Source of the DNA: JAGXQV01 sp964527565
GTDB lineage: Bacteria > Pseudomonadota > Gammaproteobacteria > Burkholderiales > Sulfuricellaceae
Length of the DNA stretch: 48,809 nucleotides
Direction: 5' to 3'
Assembly (NCBI GenBank): GCA_964527565.1
Contig: CAZGOY010000023.1
Coordinates: 1 to 48,809 of the forward strand
In this document: one piece after another, positions 41,595 through 48,809 of the stretch
How the letters are laid out: the number at the start of each line of letters is the position of its first letter
Numbering within the stretch: the first letter of the stretch is position 1
Notes under the pieces: model-generated
Seen by the model: the letters and a program-made list of their open reading frames with translations, nothing else
Database searches by the model: none
What the model was told of the DNA's origin: nothing
Position numbers and translations under genes: made by a program

Positions 41595-43574
41595 ATGCAC
41601 TCCACCCTCGAACTCGTCCTCATCCTGCTCACCGCCACCGTGCTGCTGGTGTCGCTGTTCCGCAGCCTGCGGCTGCCGGCGCTGCTGGCCTATCTGCTGG
41701 TGGGCATCCTGATCGGCCCGCACGCGCTGGCGTGGGTGCCGGAAGACGAGGAAACCTCCCATCTCGCCGAATTCGGCGTGGTATTTTTGATGTTCAGCAT
41801 CGGCCTGGAATTCAGCCTGCAACAACTGAAAGCCATGCGCCACATCGTGTTCGGCCTGGGCGGCGCGCAGGTGCTGATCACCATGGCCCTGGTGCTGGCC
41901 GCCGCGCTGGCGTTCGGCCTCAACTGGCAAGCCGGACTGGCGCTGGGCGGCATCCTCGCCATGTCCTCCACCGCCATTGTCAGCAAGTTACTCACCGAGC
42001 GCGTCGAACTGCACTCCGCGCATGGGCGCCAGATCATCGGCGTACTGCTGTTCCAGGATCTGGCGGTGGTACCGCTGCTGATCCTCATCCCCGCGCTCGC
42101 CGCCAACCAGGAAGAGCTGCTCGGCGCCATGGCGCTGGCCTTCGGCAAGATGGCGCTGGTATTGTTCCTGCTGCTGTATTTCGGGCAGAAGCTGGTGCGC
42201 CCGTGGTTTCACCAGGTAGCGCGCCACAAAAGTTCGGAACTGTTCGTGCTCAACGTGCTGTTCGTCACGCTCGGGCTGGGTTATCTCACCCAGCAGGCCG
42301 GCGTATCGATGGCGCTGGGCGCTTTCCTCGCGGGCATCCTGATTTCGGAAACCAAGTACCGCTATCAGGTGGAAGCCGACATCAAGCCCTTCCGCGACAT
42401 GCTGCTGGGCCTGTTTTTCATCACCATCGGCATGCTGCTCGACGTGCGCGAGGTCATCGCCAATCTGGGCTGGATATTGTTGCTGCTGACCTTGCTGCTG
42501 GGCGGCAAGGCGCTGCTGGTGGCGGTGGTGAGCCGCCTCTCCGGCAGCGATTCCGGTGTCGCCATCCGCACCGGGCTGGCGCTTTCGCAGGCCGGCGAAT
42601 TCGGTTTCGTGCTGCTCTCGCAAGCCGGCCACCTGCATTTGCTGCAAGGCGCCATCCTGCAAATCACGCTGTCGGCGATGCTGCTGTCGATGCTCATCGC
42701 CCCGTTTCTCATCCAGCACAGCGAACGCATCGTGCGCCATTTATATCGCGGCGAGTGGAACGAGCACGCACTGAAGCTGCACGAGGTGATGGTCAAGAGC
42801 GCCGCCGTCAGCCAGCACGTCATCATCTGCGGCTATGGCCGTAGCGGACAGAACCTGGCGCGCTTCCTGGAACAGGAAGGCGTGCCCTTCATCGCGCTGG
42901 ATTTCGACCCGACGCGCGTGCAGGCCGCCTCCAAGGCGGGCGAAAACGTGGTTTACGGCGACGCCAGCCGCCGCGAAATCCTCATGGCCACCGGCCTGCG
43001 CCGCGCCAAGGCTCTGGCGATCACCTATGCCGACACGCGCTCGGCCCTGAAAATCCTGCACCACGCGCGTGAAATCAACCCGGCCCTGCCGGTGATCGTG
43101 CGCACCACCGACAGCACCGAACTGGAGAAGCTGCAAAAAGCCGGCGCCACCGAGGTGGTCCCCGAGGTGCTGGAGGGCAGCCTGATGCTCGCCTCCAGCA
43201 CCATGATGCTGCTCGGCATCCCGCTGGCACGCGTGATCCGGCGCATCCGTCACGCCCGCGAAGGGCGTTACAGCCAGTTGCGCGGCTTCTTTTTCGGCGT
43301 CAGCGACGAAACCGGCGACGATAGCGACAGCACACAGCCACGCATGAACTCCGTATTGCTCACTGCGAACGCCGCCGCACTGGGCAAAACCCTGGCCGAA
43401 CTGAATCTCGAACAATTGGCGGCGCAGGTCACTGCCGTGCGCCGCCACGGCATCCGCGGCTTCGACCCGGCGCCGGAAACCCTGCTGGAAGCCGGCGACA
43501 TCGTGGTGCTGCTGGGCGCGCCGGACGCGCTGGCGGCGGCGGAATCCAGGTTGCTGAATGGACAGACCCCGTGA
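41595..43574 (+). CDS. Kef-type potassium/proton antiporter
   Basis: This 659-residue protein has about 12 membrane helices (1-385, CPA2 Na/H exchanger fold), a TrkA-N/RCK nucleotide-binding domain (VIICGYGRSGQNLARFL, about 408-525) and a TrkA-C domain near the C-terminus (about 583-655). This domain order fits KefB/YbaL. It exports potassium in exchange for protons during electrophilic or acid stress. No KefF/KefG partner is seen. Located divergently from kdsD, a typical betaproteobacterial arrangement. Confidence 0.92.
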   Translation: MHSTLELVLILLTATVLLVSLFRSLRLPALLAYLLVGILIGPHALAWVPEDEETSHLAEFGVVFLMFSIGLEFSLQQLKAMRHIVFGLGGAQVLITMALVLAAALAFGLNWQAGLALGGILAMSSTAIVSKLLTERVELHSAHGRQIIGVLLFQDLAVVPLLILIPALAANQEELLGAMALAFGKMALVLFLLLYFGQKLVRPWFHQVARHKSSELFVLNVLFVTLGLGYLTQQAGVSMALGAFLAGILISETKYRYQVEADIKPFRDMLLGLFFITIGMLLDVREVIANLGWILLLLTLLLGGKALLVAVVSRLSGSDSGVAIRTGLALSQAGEFGFVLLSQAGHLHLLQGAILQITLSAMLLSMLIAPFLIQHSERIVRHLYRGEWNEHALKLHEVMVKSAAVSQHVIICGYGRSGQNLARFLEQEGVPFIALDFDPTRVQAASKAGENVVYGDASRREILMATGLRRAKALAITYADTRSALKILHHAREINPALPVIVRTTDSTELEKLQKAGATEVVPEVLEGSLMLASSTMMLLGIPLARVIRRIRHAREGRYSQLRGFFFGVSDETGDDSDSTQPRMNSVLLTANAAALGKTLAELNLEQLAAQVTAVRRHGIRGFDPAPETLLEAGDIVVLLGAPDALAAAESRLLNGQTP

Positions 43575-43686
43575 ACCGTGCGAAAAAGCGCAACCGTGCC
43601 ATCCAGCACAAAGAGCCACAGCACACCCATTGATTTTTCTGATTTATTTTCCGGCACGCCTTTTGCGACAACGACATACTTGGCCT

Positions 43687-44163
43687 ATGATGAAAATTTC
43701 AAACAACACCCTACTGGCGACGGCGCTATTGCTGGCATTACTGCTGGCGGGCGTGGCGGCGGAAAAACTGCTTTCCGACGGCGAACCTGCCGTGGCGATC
43801 ACCTTGCCGCTGGACAAGACCTGCGACCTGCAACAGCGCCCCTGTTCGGCCAAGCTGCCGGATGGCGGAAGCGTGACGTTGAGCATCGCACCGCGCCCGA
43901 TCCCGGTCTTGCAGCCGCTGCAACTGGAAGTCACACTACAGGGTGCGCGCGCCGCCAAAGTCGAGGTGGACTTCAGCGGCGTGGACATGAAGATGGGCTT
44001 CAACCGCCCGCAATTGCAGGCGCAGGGCAATGGCCGTTTCAGCGGCCAGGCGACCCTGCCGATCTGCTCGGTGAGCAGCATGGCCTGGCGCACCACGGTA
44101 CTGCTCGAAACCGGCGACAAGCTGGTAGCCGTGCCCTTTGAATTCGTGACCACGAGGAACTAA
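43687..44163 (+). CDS. Small exported protein ahead of SCO
   Basis: This 158-residue protein has an N-terminal hydrophobic segment (residues about 7-25, LLATALLLALLLAGVAA) that is a signal anchor or signal peptide. The rest is a predicted beta domain with a Cys pair (CDLQQRPC) and DFSGVDMKMGFNRPQLQ with Met residues. It ends 4 bases before the SCO gene, so it is likely co-transcribed. Probably a periplasmic accessory protein for copper delivery, by context only. Starts at ATG 43687 or 43690. Confidence 0.7.
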   Translation: MMKISNNTLLATALLLALLLAGVAAEKLLSDGEPAVAITLPLDKTCDLQQRPCSAKLPDGGSVTLSIAPRPIPVLQPLQLEVTLQGARAAKVEVDFSGVDMKMGFNRPQLQAQGNGRFSGQATLPICSVSSMAWRTTVLLETGDKLVAVPFEFVTTRN

Positions 44164-44167
44164 CGTC

Positions 44168-44785
44168 TTGCAGAAAAGAGGATTACTGATTGCCGCCATC
44201 ATCCTGTTCAGCGCGCTACTGGCATGGATGGCGTTTTTCTGGCAGCCGGGCGCCGTACCGCACGGGCAGCGCGCGGGCGTTGCCGGGCTGGCCGAAGCCC
44301 CCAGGGGGGGCGATTTCACGCTGCGCTCGGCGCAGGGGCCGCTGTCCCTGCGCGACCTGCGCGGCAAGGTGGTGTTGCTGTATTTCGGCTACACCCTATG
44401 CCCGGACATCTGCCCGACCTCGCTGGCGTTCACCGCGCAGGGCCTGTCGCAAATGACGGCGGAAGAGCAGGAAAAAGTGCGCATGCTGTTCGTCACCGTC
44501 GACCCCGAGCGCGATACCCTGGAACGCCTCAAGGAATACACTGTGTTCTTTCACCCCAACATCACCGGGCTGACCGGCACGCGCGCGGAAATCGCCGGCG
44601 TCGCCGCACAGTACGGCGCCAGCTATGCGCGGCAGCAGGTCGAATCGGCGGCAGGCTACGTCGTCGACCACTCCGCCGACACTTACGTGATTGCCCCGGA
44701 CGGCCGCTTTTTCGCCGCCCTGCCCCACGCCACGCCGCCCGGCAAGGTAGTGGAAACCATACAGGCCGCTCTGGCGGCACGCTGA
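44168..44785 (+). CDS. SCO1/SenC-type copper chaperone
   Basis: This 205-residue membrane-anchored thioredoxin-fold protein has an N-terminal helix (residues about 7-22), the copper-binding CPDIC (about 78-82) and a distal His in VVDHSADTYV (about 168). It loads CuA of cytochrome c oxidase. A TTG start at 44168 is used; no ATG lies nearby. It is followed 34 bases later by a PCuAC gene, a common pairing. Confidence 0.94.
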   Translation: MQKRGLLIAAIILFSALLAWMAFFWQPGAVPHGQRAGVAGLAEAPRGGDFTLRSAQGPLSLRDLRGKVVLLYFGYTLCPDICPTSLAFTAQGLSQMTAEEQEKVRMLFVTVDPERDTLERLKEYTVFFHPNITGLTGTRAEIAGVAAQYGASYARQQVESAAGYVVDHSADTYVIAPDGRFFAALPHATPPGKVVETIQAALAAR

Positions 44786-44819
44786 TTTTTTGTTGAACCC
44801 AACCTTTCAGGAGATTTGC

Positions 44820-45302
44820 ATGAAACTCACCCACACGCTGCTCGCCGCCTCCCTGCTTGCCGTCTTCTCCGCCCCCGTCCTTGCCGGCGGCGCGGAGGAC
44901 GTCACGGTGGTCGATCCCTATGTGCGCCTGGTGCCGCCCGGCACGCCCGCAACCGGCGCTTTCTTCAAACTGAAGAATAACGGCGACAAGGATCACAAGC
45001 TGGTTAAAGCAGAAAGCGCCGCAGCCAAAGTGACGGAATTGCACAACCATGTCCACGAAGGCGGCATGATGAAAATGCGCCCGGTAAAAGACATCGACAT
45101 CAAGGCCAAGGGCGAAGCCGTCCTCCAGCCCGGCGGGCTGCACGTCATGCTGATCGACCTCAAACAGCCTATGCAGGAAGGCGGCAACATCTCCCTCAAA
45201 CTCACCTTCGAAGACAACAGCAGCAAGGAAATCAGCGTCCCGGTGCGCCGCATCCAGGCGGAAATGCCCATGAAGATGCCGGCGCCCATGCACCGCCACT
45301 AA
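44820..45302 (+). CDS. PCuAC copper chaperone
   Basis: This 160-residue periplasmic protein has a signal peptide (KLTHTLLAASLLAVFSAPV then LAGG), then the PCuAC fold with Cu(I) ligands in ELHNHVHEGGMMKMRPV and GGLHVMLIDL. The C-terminus adds a Met/His-rich tail (EMPMKMPAPMHRH), an extra copper-binding extension known in some members. CAGGAG is 6 bases upstream of the ATG. It hands copper to SCO and the oxidase. No oxidase genes are in the window. Confidence 0.95.
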   Translation: MKLTHTLLAASLLAVFSAPVLAGGAEDVTVVDPYVRLVPPGTPATGAFFKLKNNGDKDHKLVKAESAAAKVTELHNHVHEGGMMKMRPVKDIDIKAKGEAVLQPGGLHVMLIDLKQPMQEGGNISLKLTFEDNSSKEISVPVRRIQAEMPMKMPAPMHRH

Positions 45303-45318
45303 GCAAACATGAGTGTTC

Positions 45319-45335
45319 CCCCGGCTCTGCCGGGG
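45319..45335 (+). terminator. Hairpin after PCuAC
   Basis: CCCCGGC/GCCGGGG with a TCT loop lies 16 bases past the stop. No T tract follows, so it is a weak or rho-assisted terminator, or an mRNA 3' stabiliser. The flanking GGGGTCAATTTCTATCGAG resembles the edges of REP-associated elements (uncertain). Confidence 0.4.
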
Positions 45336-45470
45336 AGTGACAATGGGGTCAATTTCTATCGAGTCTGCCCCTCTCAAGAAACACCTCAGTTGTAGCCCTC
45401 TCTCAAGGCCAGAACGCGAAAAGGCGGCGCACCCACACCCTGTGGGCGATTGGTGTCGAAGCGCCCGAGG

Positions 45471-45476
45471 TACAAT
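45471..45476 (+). promoter_or_regulatory. Possible -10 element ahead of the repeat tract
   Basis: TACAAT at 45471-45476 lies 38 bases before ATG 45509. A matching -35 is not clear (TTGGTG at 45450 would give 15-base spacing). A perfect CCCACA/TGTGGG hairpin sits at 45432-45446 just upstream. Confidence 0.3.
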
Positions 45477-45508
45477 CGAGCGTATTAGATTCATACAGGC
45501 AACTTGTC

Positions 45509-45574
45509 ATGACAGCACAGCACAGCACAGCACAGCACAGCACAGCACAGCACAGCACAGCACAGCACAAATAG
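45509..45574 (+). CDS. Repeat-encoded upstream reading frame, 21 aa
   Basis: ATG 45509 opens a frame through the ACAGC tract that repeats Thr-Ala-Gln-His-Ser and stops at TAG 45572-45574, one base before the ATG of the sensor gene. At the present copy number (11) it is not in frame with the sensor. Coding status is a prediction; it is listed because its stop position and the repeat make it a likely translational switch. Confidence 0.4.
   Translation: MTAQHSTAQHSTAQHSTAQHK
45512..45569 (+). repeat. Pentanucleotide tandem repeat (ACAGC)11
   Basis: Eleven perfect copies of ACAGC (45512-45566) plus a partial ACA. Short tandem repeats of non-triplet length next to a start codon are the hallmark of slipped-strand phase variation. 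Confidence 0.95.
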
Positions 45575-45575
45575 C

Positions 45576-48500
45576 ATGCCAACCCCGCTCGCAAAAGAAC
45601 GGCCTTTCTTCGTGCAGTGGTTGCTGTTGGGCAGCTTTCTGCTGGTTTTGACGGGTTTCGTCACGCAGGATATTTACCTCGAACATCGGCACGTAGAGAC
45701 TGTCGAGCGCGAGCAGTTATTGAATCAGGCCAAAGTGATTGATCAGAACATGGTGCGCCAGTTCGATTCGATAAACCGGGCGCTTACCGGCATTCGTGGC
45801 GATGTTATCCAATGGGAAAAGCTGAAGGATGGCAAAGAGCGTACTGCTCGTTACTTAAAAGCACTGGCGGAAGCCATGCCGGGGGTGCGCACCATCTTGA
45901 TTACGGATGCGCAGGGTACGATCACTTCCTCCAACCGCGAGAACATCATCGGGCAGAACTTCAAGGATAGAGATTACTTTAAGGCGCCGTTGCGAAATCC
46001 GTCGTCTGCCACCTTGTATATCAGTCCGCCCTTTACCACTTCGCTCGGTGTTTACTCGATGAGTGTGACCAAGGCGATTGTCGATTCAGCGGGGCATTTT
46101 TCCGGTGTCATTTCCGCAACGCTGGCGCCGGATCATTTTGAAGTGTTGATGGATTCGGTACGTTATTCCCCAGAAATGTGGGTGTCCCTGGTACACGGTG
46201 CGGGCACTATTTTCATGATGGTGCCGGAGCGCGATGCAATGGCGGGCAAGAATATCGCGCTCCATGGGACATTCTTTACCCGACATGCAGAGGGCAAGCA
46301 AATTACCAGTGTATTTTCCGGAACGACGTATGCCACCGGAGAGAGCCGCATGGTCGCTTTGCGCACCGTTCAACCCGACAGCCTGCAAATGGATCAACCG
46401 CTGGTGGTCGCTGTGACACGCGATCTGCCTGCCGTTTTTGCGGCATGGCGCGGCGATGCCTATGTGCAGGCCGCCTTGCTTGGGACGGTGATGTTGATTT
46501 CAATATTTGGATTGGCGTTCTATCAGCGTCGGCAGCATATTTATCTGAATGAGCGCGAACGTATCGAAAAACAGTTGCGTGATACCAGCGAGGAACTGGA
46601 GCGTTTCTTTACACTGTCACTGGATTTGTTGTGCATCGCCGACATGCAGGGACATTTCCTGCGGTTAAACCGCTCTTGGGAAAGTACGCTGGGCTATTCA
46701 TTGGCGGAGTTGGAGGGCTGCGCTTATCTGGATTATGTGCATCCCGATGATGTCGCCGCCACGCTCGCTGTAATGACAGATTTGGAAGCCAATAACAGCG
46801 ATGTGCTGGGATTTACCAACCGTTATCGCTGCAAAGACGGCTCATATAAATGGATCGAATGGCATTCTAAGCCGTTTCAGGAGATATTGATCTACGCAGT
46901 TGCGCGCGATGTGACCGATTCCAGATCGCATGCCGAGGCATTGCGCGAGAGCGAGGCGCGTTACCGTGCGCTGTTTGATTTTAATAGCGATGCCATTTTC
47001 TCTTTGAACGTCAGCGGCGATGGCAGCATGGTGATCGCCGAGGCCAACAGCACGGCGTGCACGAGACTGGGCTATACCCGTGAAGAATTGATCGGCATGG
47101 CGTTGTCCAAACTCGATGCGCCCAGCTATCCGAAAAACCATGAAAAAATAATGCAGGAATTCGCCGAGCAAGGGCATGCTTTGTTCGAGTCTGTGCATTT
47201 GGCCAAAGACGGGCACCAGATTCCGGTGGAGGTGCATGCACAAGCCTATACCCTGCAAGGTATGCCGATGACACTGGGTGTGGCACGCGACATCAGCGAA
47301 CGCAAGCAGGCCGACAAAGACAAGGATGAGATGCGGCGCAATCAGCGCGCTTTGATCAATGCGATTCAGGAAACGACTTTTCTGATGGATAAAGACGGCA
47401 CGCTGCTGGTGATTAACGACATCGGTGCCAAGCGAATGAATACCACCCCTGATGAGTTGGTTGGGACCCAGTTGCTGGAACGCTTCCCGCCCGATGTGGC
47501 CGCGTCGCGCAGGGCAAAGTTCGATGAAATTGCCCTGAAGGGAAAGCCGGACTTTTTCGAGGACGAACGCCCAGGGCATCGCTTTTCCAACGCTATTTAT
47601 CCGATTGCCGACGAGAATGGGGTGGTTCAGCGCTTTGCCGTTTATGCCGCCGAAATCACCCAGCAACACAGGCAAAAATTGATCGATGACATCCTGTCTG
47701 AAATCAATCAGGAGATTTTGCAGGGTATGCCCTTGCATGTGGTGCTGGAAGATATTTGTCAGAGGGTCGCGGCTGCATTCCAACTTGAAGTGGTGTGGCT
47801 GGGGCGCAAGGAATCGGGCGGGGCGATCAGTGTGCTGGCGGCAACGGGATCGGCCACGCATTATGTGGATCAACTGAAAGTTATCGGTGTTCGCTGGGAT
47901 GATACGCCGCTGGGACGCAGCCCTGCCGGTAGCGCGATACGTTTTGGACAGCCCCAGATATTTAAAGTGGCGGACCCGCGTTTCCAGGCTTGGTCCAAGA
48001 CTGCACTGGAAAATGGTTTGCAATCTATCTTCGCGATCCCGTTGGTAATACGCAGTGAGATATACGGGGTGTTCGCGCTGTATTCCAGCAATCCGGCGCT
48101 GTTCGAATCGTCCGAATTGGTCGCCCAGTTAAAAAGTGTCGGGAAACGCATCTGTATCGCACTCGAATCCGGCATGGATCAACAGCAGGTACGCCTGTTG
48201 AGTTCGGCGCTGGAGTCGGCGGCAAACGGCGTGTTGATCAGCGATCCGCAGGGAAGAATCCGGTGGGCGAATCCGGCGTTTTCAAAATTGTGCGGCTACA
48301 GCAGGGAGGAGTTGCTGGGGCAAACCCCGCGCATATTGAAATCTGGACAGCAATCGCACGAGTATTACCAAGTTTTGTGGGCAACAATCAGCAAGGGGGA
48401 AATCTGGAGCAGCGAAACAGTGGAGCGGGCCAAGGACGGGACAACCTATACCGTGTCACAAACCATCACCCCGATCTTCACTGACGGTGAGTTGACGCAT

Positions 48501-48767
48501 TTCATCGCGATCCACGAAGATATTTCGGCGCAGAAGATCACGCAGGAGCGTATCCAGCACATGGCGCATTACGATGCATTGACCGGATTGCCGAACCGGG
48601 CTTTGTTTTATGACCGTTTGCGCCAGTCGTTGTCGATGGCTAAGCGAAACAACAGCGGCTTGGCATTGTTGTATATGGATTTGGACGGATTTAAGAAGAT
48701 AAACGACAGCCTGGGCCATCACGCCGGAGATTTATTGCTGATGGCGGTTTCGGAACGGCTAACCTGA
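45576..48767 (+). CDS. Large Cache-PAS-GAF-GGDEF sensor, C-terminally truncated
   Basis: The product has 1063 residues. Order: TM1 (about 10-30), an extracytoplasmic Cache-like domain (35-290), TM2 (296-316), PAS1 (about 339-455), PAS2 (461-580), PAS3 (586-700), GAF (700-870), PAS4 (869-985), then the start of a GGDEF domain (DALTGLPNRALFYDRL, DLDGFKKINDSLGH) that stops at about residue 1063 before the GGDEF motif itself. As it stands it cannot make cyclic-di-GMP; the missing end may lie past an insertion or beyond the assembly. The ATG at 45576 has no Shine-Dalgarno sequence. Codon use is AT-richer than the neighbours. Confidence 0.85.
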   Translation: MPTPLAKERPFFVQWLLLGSFLLVLTGFVTQDIYLEHRHVETVEREQLLNQAKVIDQNMVRQFDSINRALTGIRGDVIQWEKLKDGKERTARYLKALAEAMPGVRTILITDAQGTITSSNRENIIGQNFKDRDYFKAPLRNPSSATLYISPPFTTSLGVYSMSVTKAIVDSAGHFSGVISATLAPDHFEVLMDSVRYSPEMWVSLVHGAGTIFMMVPERDAMAGKNIALHGTFFTRHAEGKQITSVFSGTTYATGESRMVALRTVQPDSLQMDQPLVVAVTRDLPAVFAAWRGDAYVQAALLGTVMLISIFGLAFYQRRQHIYLNERERIEKQLRDTSEELERFFTLSLDLLCIADMQGHFLRLNRSWESTLGYSLAELEGCAYLDYVHPDDVAATLAVMTDLEANNSDVLGFTNRYRCKDGSYKWIEWHSKPFQEILIYAVARDVTDSRSHAEALRESEARYRALFDFNSDAIFSLNVSGDGSMVIAEANSTACTRLGYTREELIGMALSKLDAPSYPKNHEKIMQEFAEQGHALFESVHLAKDGHQIPVEVHAQAYTLQGMPMTLGVARDISERKQADKDKDEMRRNQRALINAIQETTFLMDKDGTLLVINDIGAKRMNTTPDELVGTQLLERFPPDVAASRRAKFDEIALKGKPDFFEDERPGHRFSNAIYPIADENGVVQRFAVYAAEITQQHRQKLIDDILSEINQEILQGMPLHVVLEDICQRVAAAFQLEVVWLGRKESGGAISVLAATGSATHYVDQLKVIGVRWDDTPLGRSPAGSAIRFGQPQIFKVADPRFQAWSKTALENGLQSIFAIPLVIRSEIYGVFALYSSNPALFESSELVAQLKSVGKRICIALESGMDQQQVRLLSSALESAANGVLISDPQGRIRWANPAFSKLCGYSREELLGQTPRILKSGQQSHEYYQVLWATISKGEIWSSETVERAKDGTTYTVSQTITPIFTDGELTHFIAIHEDISAQKITQERIQHMAHYDALTGLPNRALFYDRLRQSLSMAKRNNSGLALLYMDLDGFKKINDSLGHHAGDLLLMAVSERLT

Positions 48768-48809
48768 ATATTGCATAAACATCCCACTGTGCAATTTCAT
48801 CGCTCCCCG
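48768..48809. other. Sequence after the truncated sensor
   Basis: 42 bases with an ATTGCA...TGCAAT inverted pair (48770-48775 and 48790-48795). They do not continue the GGDEF coding sequence in any frame I could follow, so this may be the edge of an inserted element. Too short to classify. Confidence 0.3.

Noticed and set aside
45512..45569. CRISPR-like repeat
   Set aside because: The units are 5 bases and contiguous without spacers; it is a simple tandem repeat.

Overview
The window reads as a chromosomal segment of a GC-rich betaproteobacterium, most likely in the Nitrosomonadales/Gallionellales/Sulfuricella neighbourhood (inference). The support is gene order: pilT divergent from yggS, and the block kdsD-kdsC-lptC-lptA-lptB-rpoN-hpf-ptsN-hprK-rapZ. 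No rRNA, tRNA, CRISPR array or intact transposase was found. Positions 5029-5157 are a damaged assembly join (homopolymers plus 10 N) and should not be read as biology.

Layout. 1-1337 (-): pilU (cut by the window edge) and pilT, divergent from yggS (1396-2091). 2123-5433: an accessory island separating yggS from proC. It holds a DUF1640-like protein, an orphan 69-aa gene, a frameshifted type IV pilin gene with sigma-54 promoter, leader hairpin and terminator, a decayed TumE/TumA-type toxin-antitoxin pair, a palindromic repeat, a hicAB pair and a Sel1-repeat protein. 5495-6310: proC. 6360-14423 (-): a carbon overflow module of glycogen phosphorylase, acetate kinase, an OFA-type MFS carrier, phosphoketolase and a cysteine-rich small protein. 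14709-15544: higBA and a hicA scrap. 15631-17577: an EAL-CBS-GGDEF protein. 17584-24191: an arginase-family enzyme, two small genes, two GT4 glycosyltransferases, diacylglycerol kinase, a zinc phospholipase C-like protein, a PAP2 phosphatase and an OlsB-like acyltransferase, which together look like membrane lipid remodelling. 24363-25033: a DUF4160/DUF2442 pair. 25182-27207: a PAS protein plus a chemoreceptor with CZB domain, a split aerotaxis-type receptor. 27244-29159: a DegS-like protease divergent from a Nif3-like protein. 29273-33782 (-): a PNPOx-like protein, ubiX, an adhesin-E-like protein and a Gx transporter, then a two-gene ATPase + HNH cassette, then a NusG-domain-II protein. 33775-41552 (-): rapZ, hprK, ptsN, hpf, rpoN, lptB, lptA, lptC, kdsC, kdsD. 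41595-45302 (+): a Kef-type antiporter and a copper-handling trio (small periplasmic protein, SCO, PCuAC). 45576-48767 (+): a large Cache-PAS-GAF-GGDEF sensor preceded by an eleven-copy pentanucleotide repeat and cut inside its GGDEF domain.

Most unusual points. (1) The ATPase/HNH cassette, which resembles Septu-type phage defence, sits between the NusG_II and Gx genes inside a compact operon. (2) The ACAGC repeat lies inside a short upstream reading frame, so changes in copy number would switch the sensor between a stop-restart arrangement and an N-terminal fusion. (3) pilA has a G-run frameshift and a near-5'-terminal mRNA hairpin. (4) Two families of long palindromic elements are scattered through the window; one copy sits at the broken end of a toxin gene and another inside the lpt operon. 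(5) An arginase gene and an ornithine-lipid acyltransferase gene lie in the same lipid-related neighbourhood.
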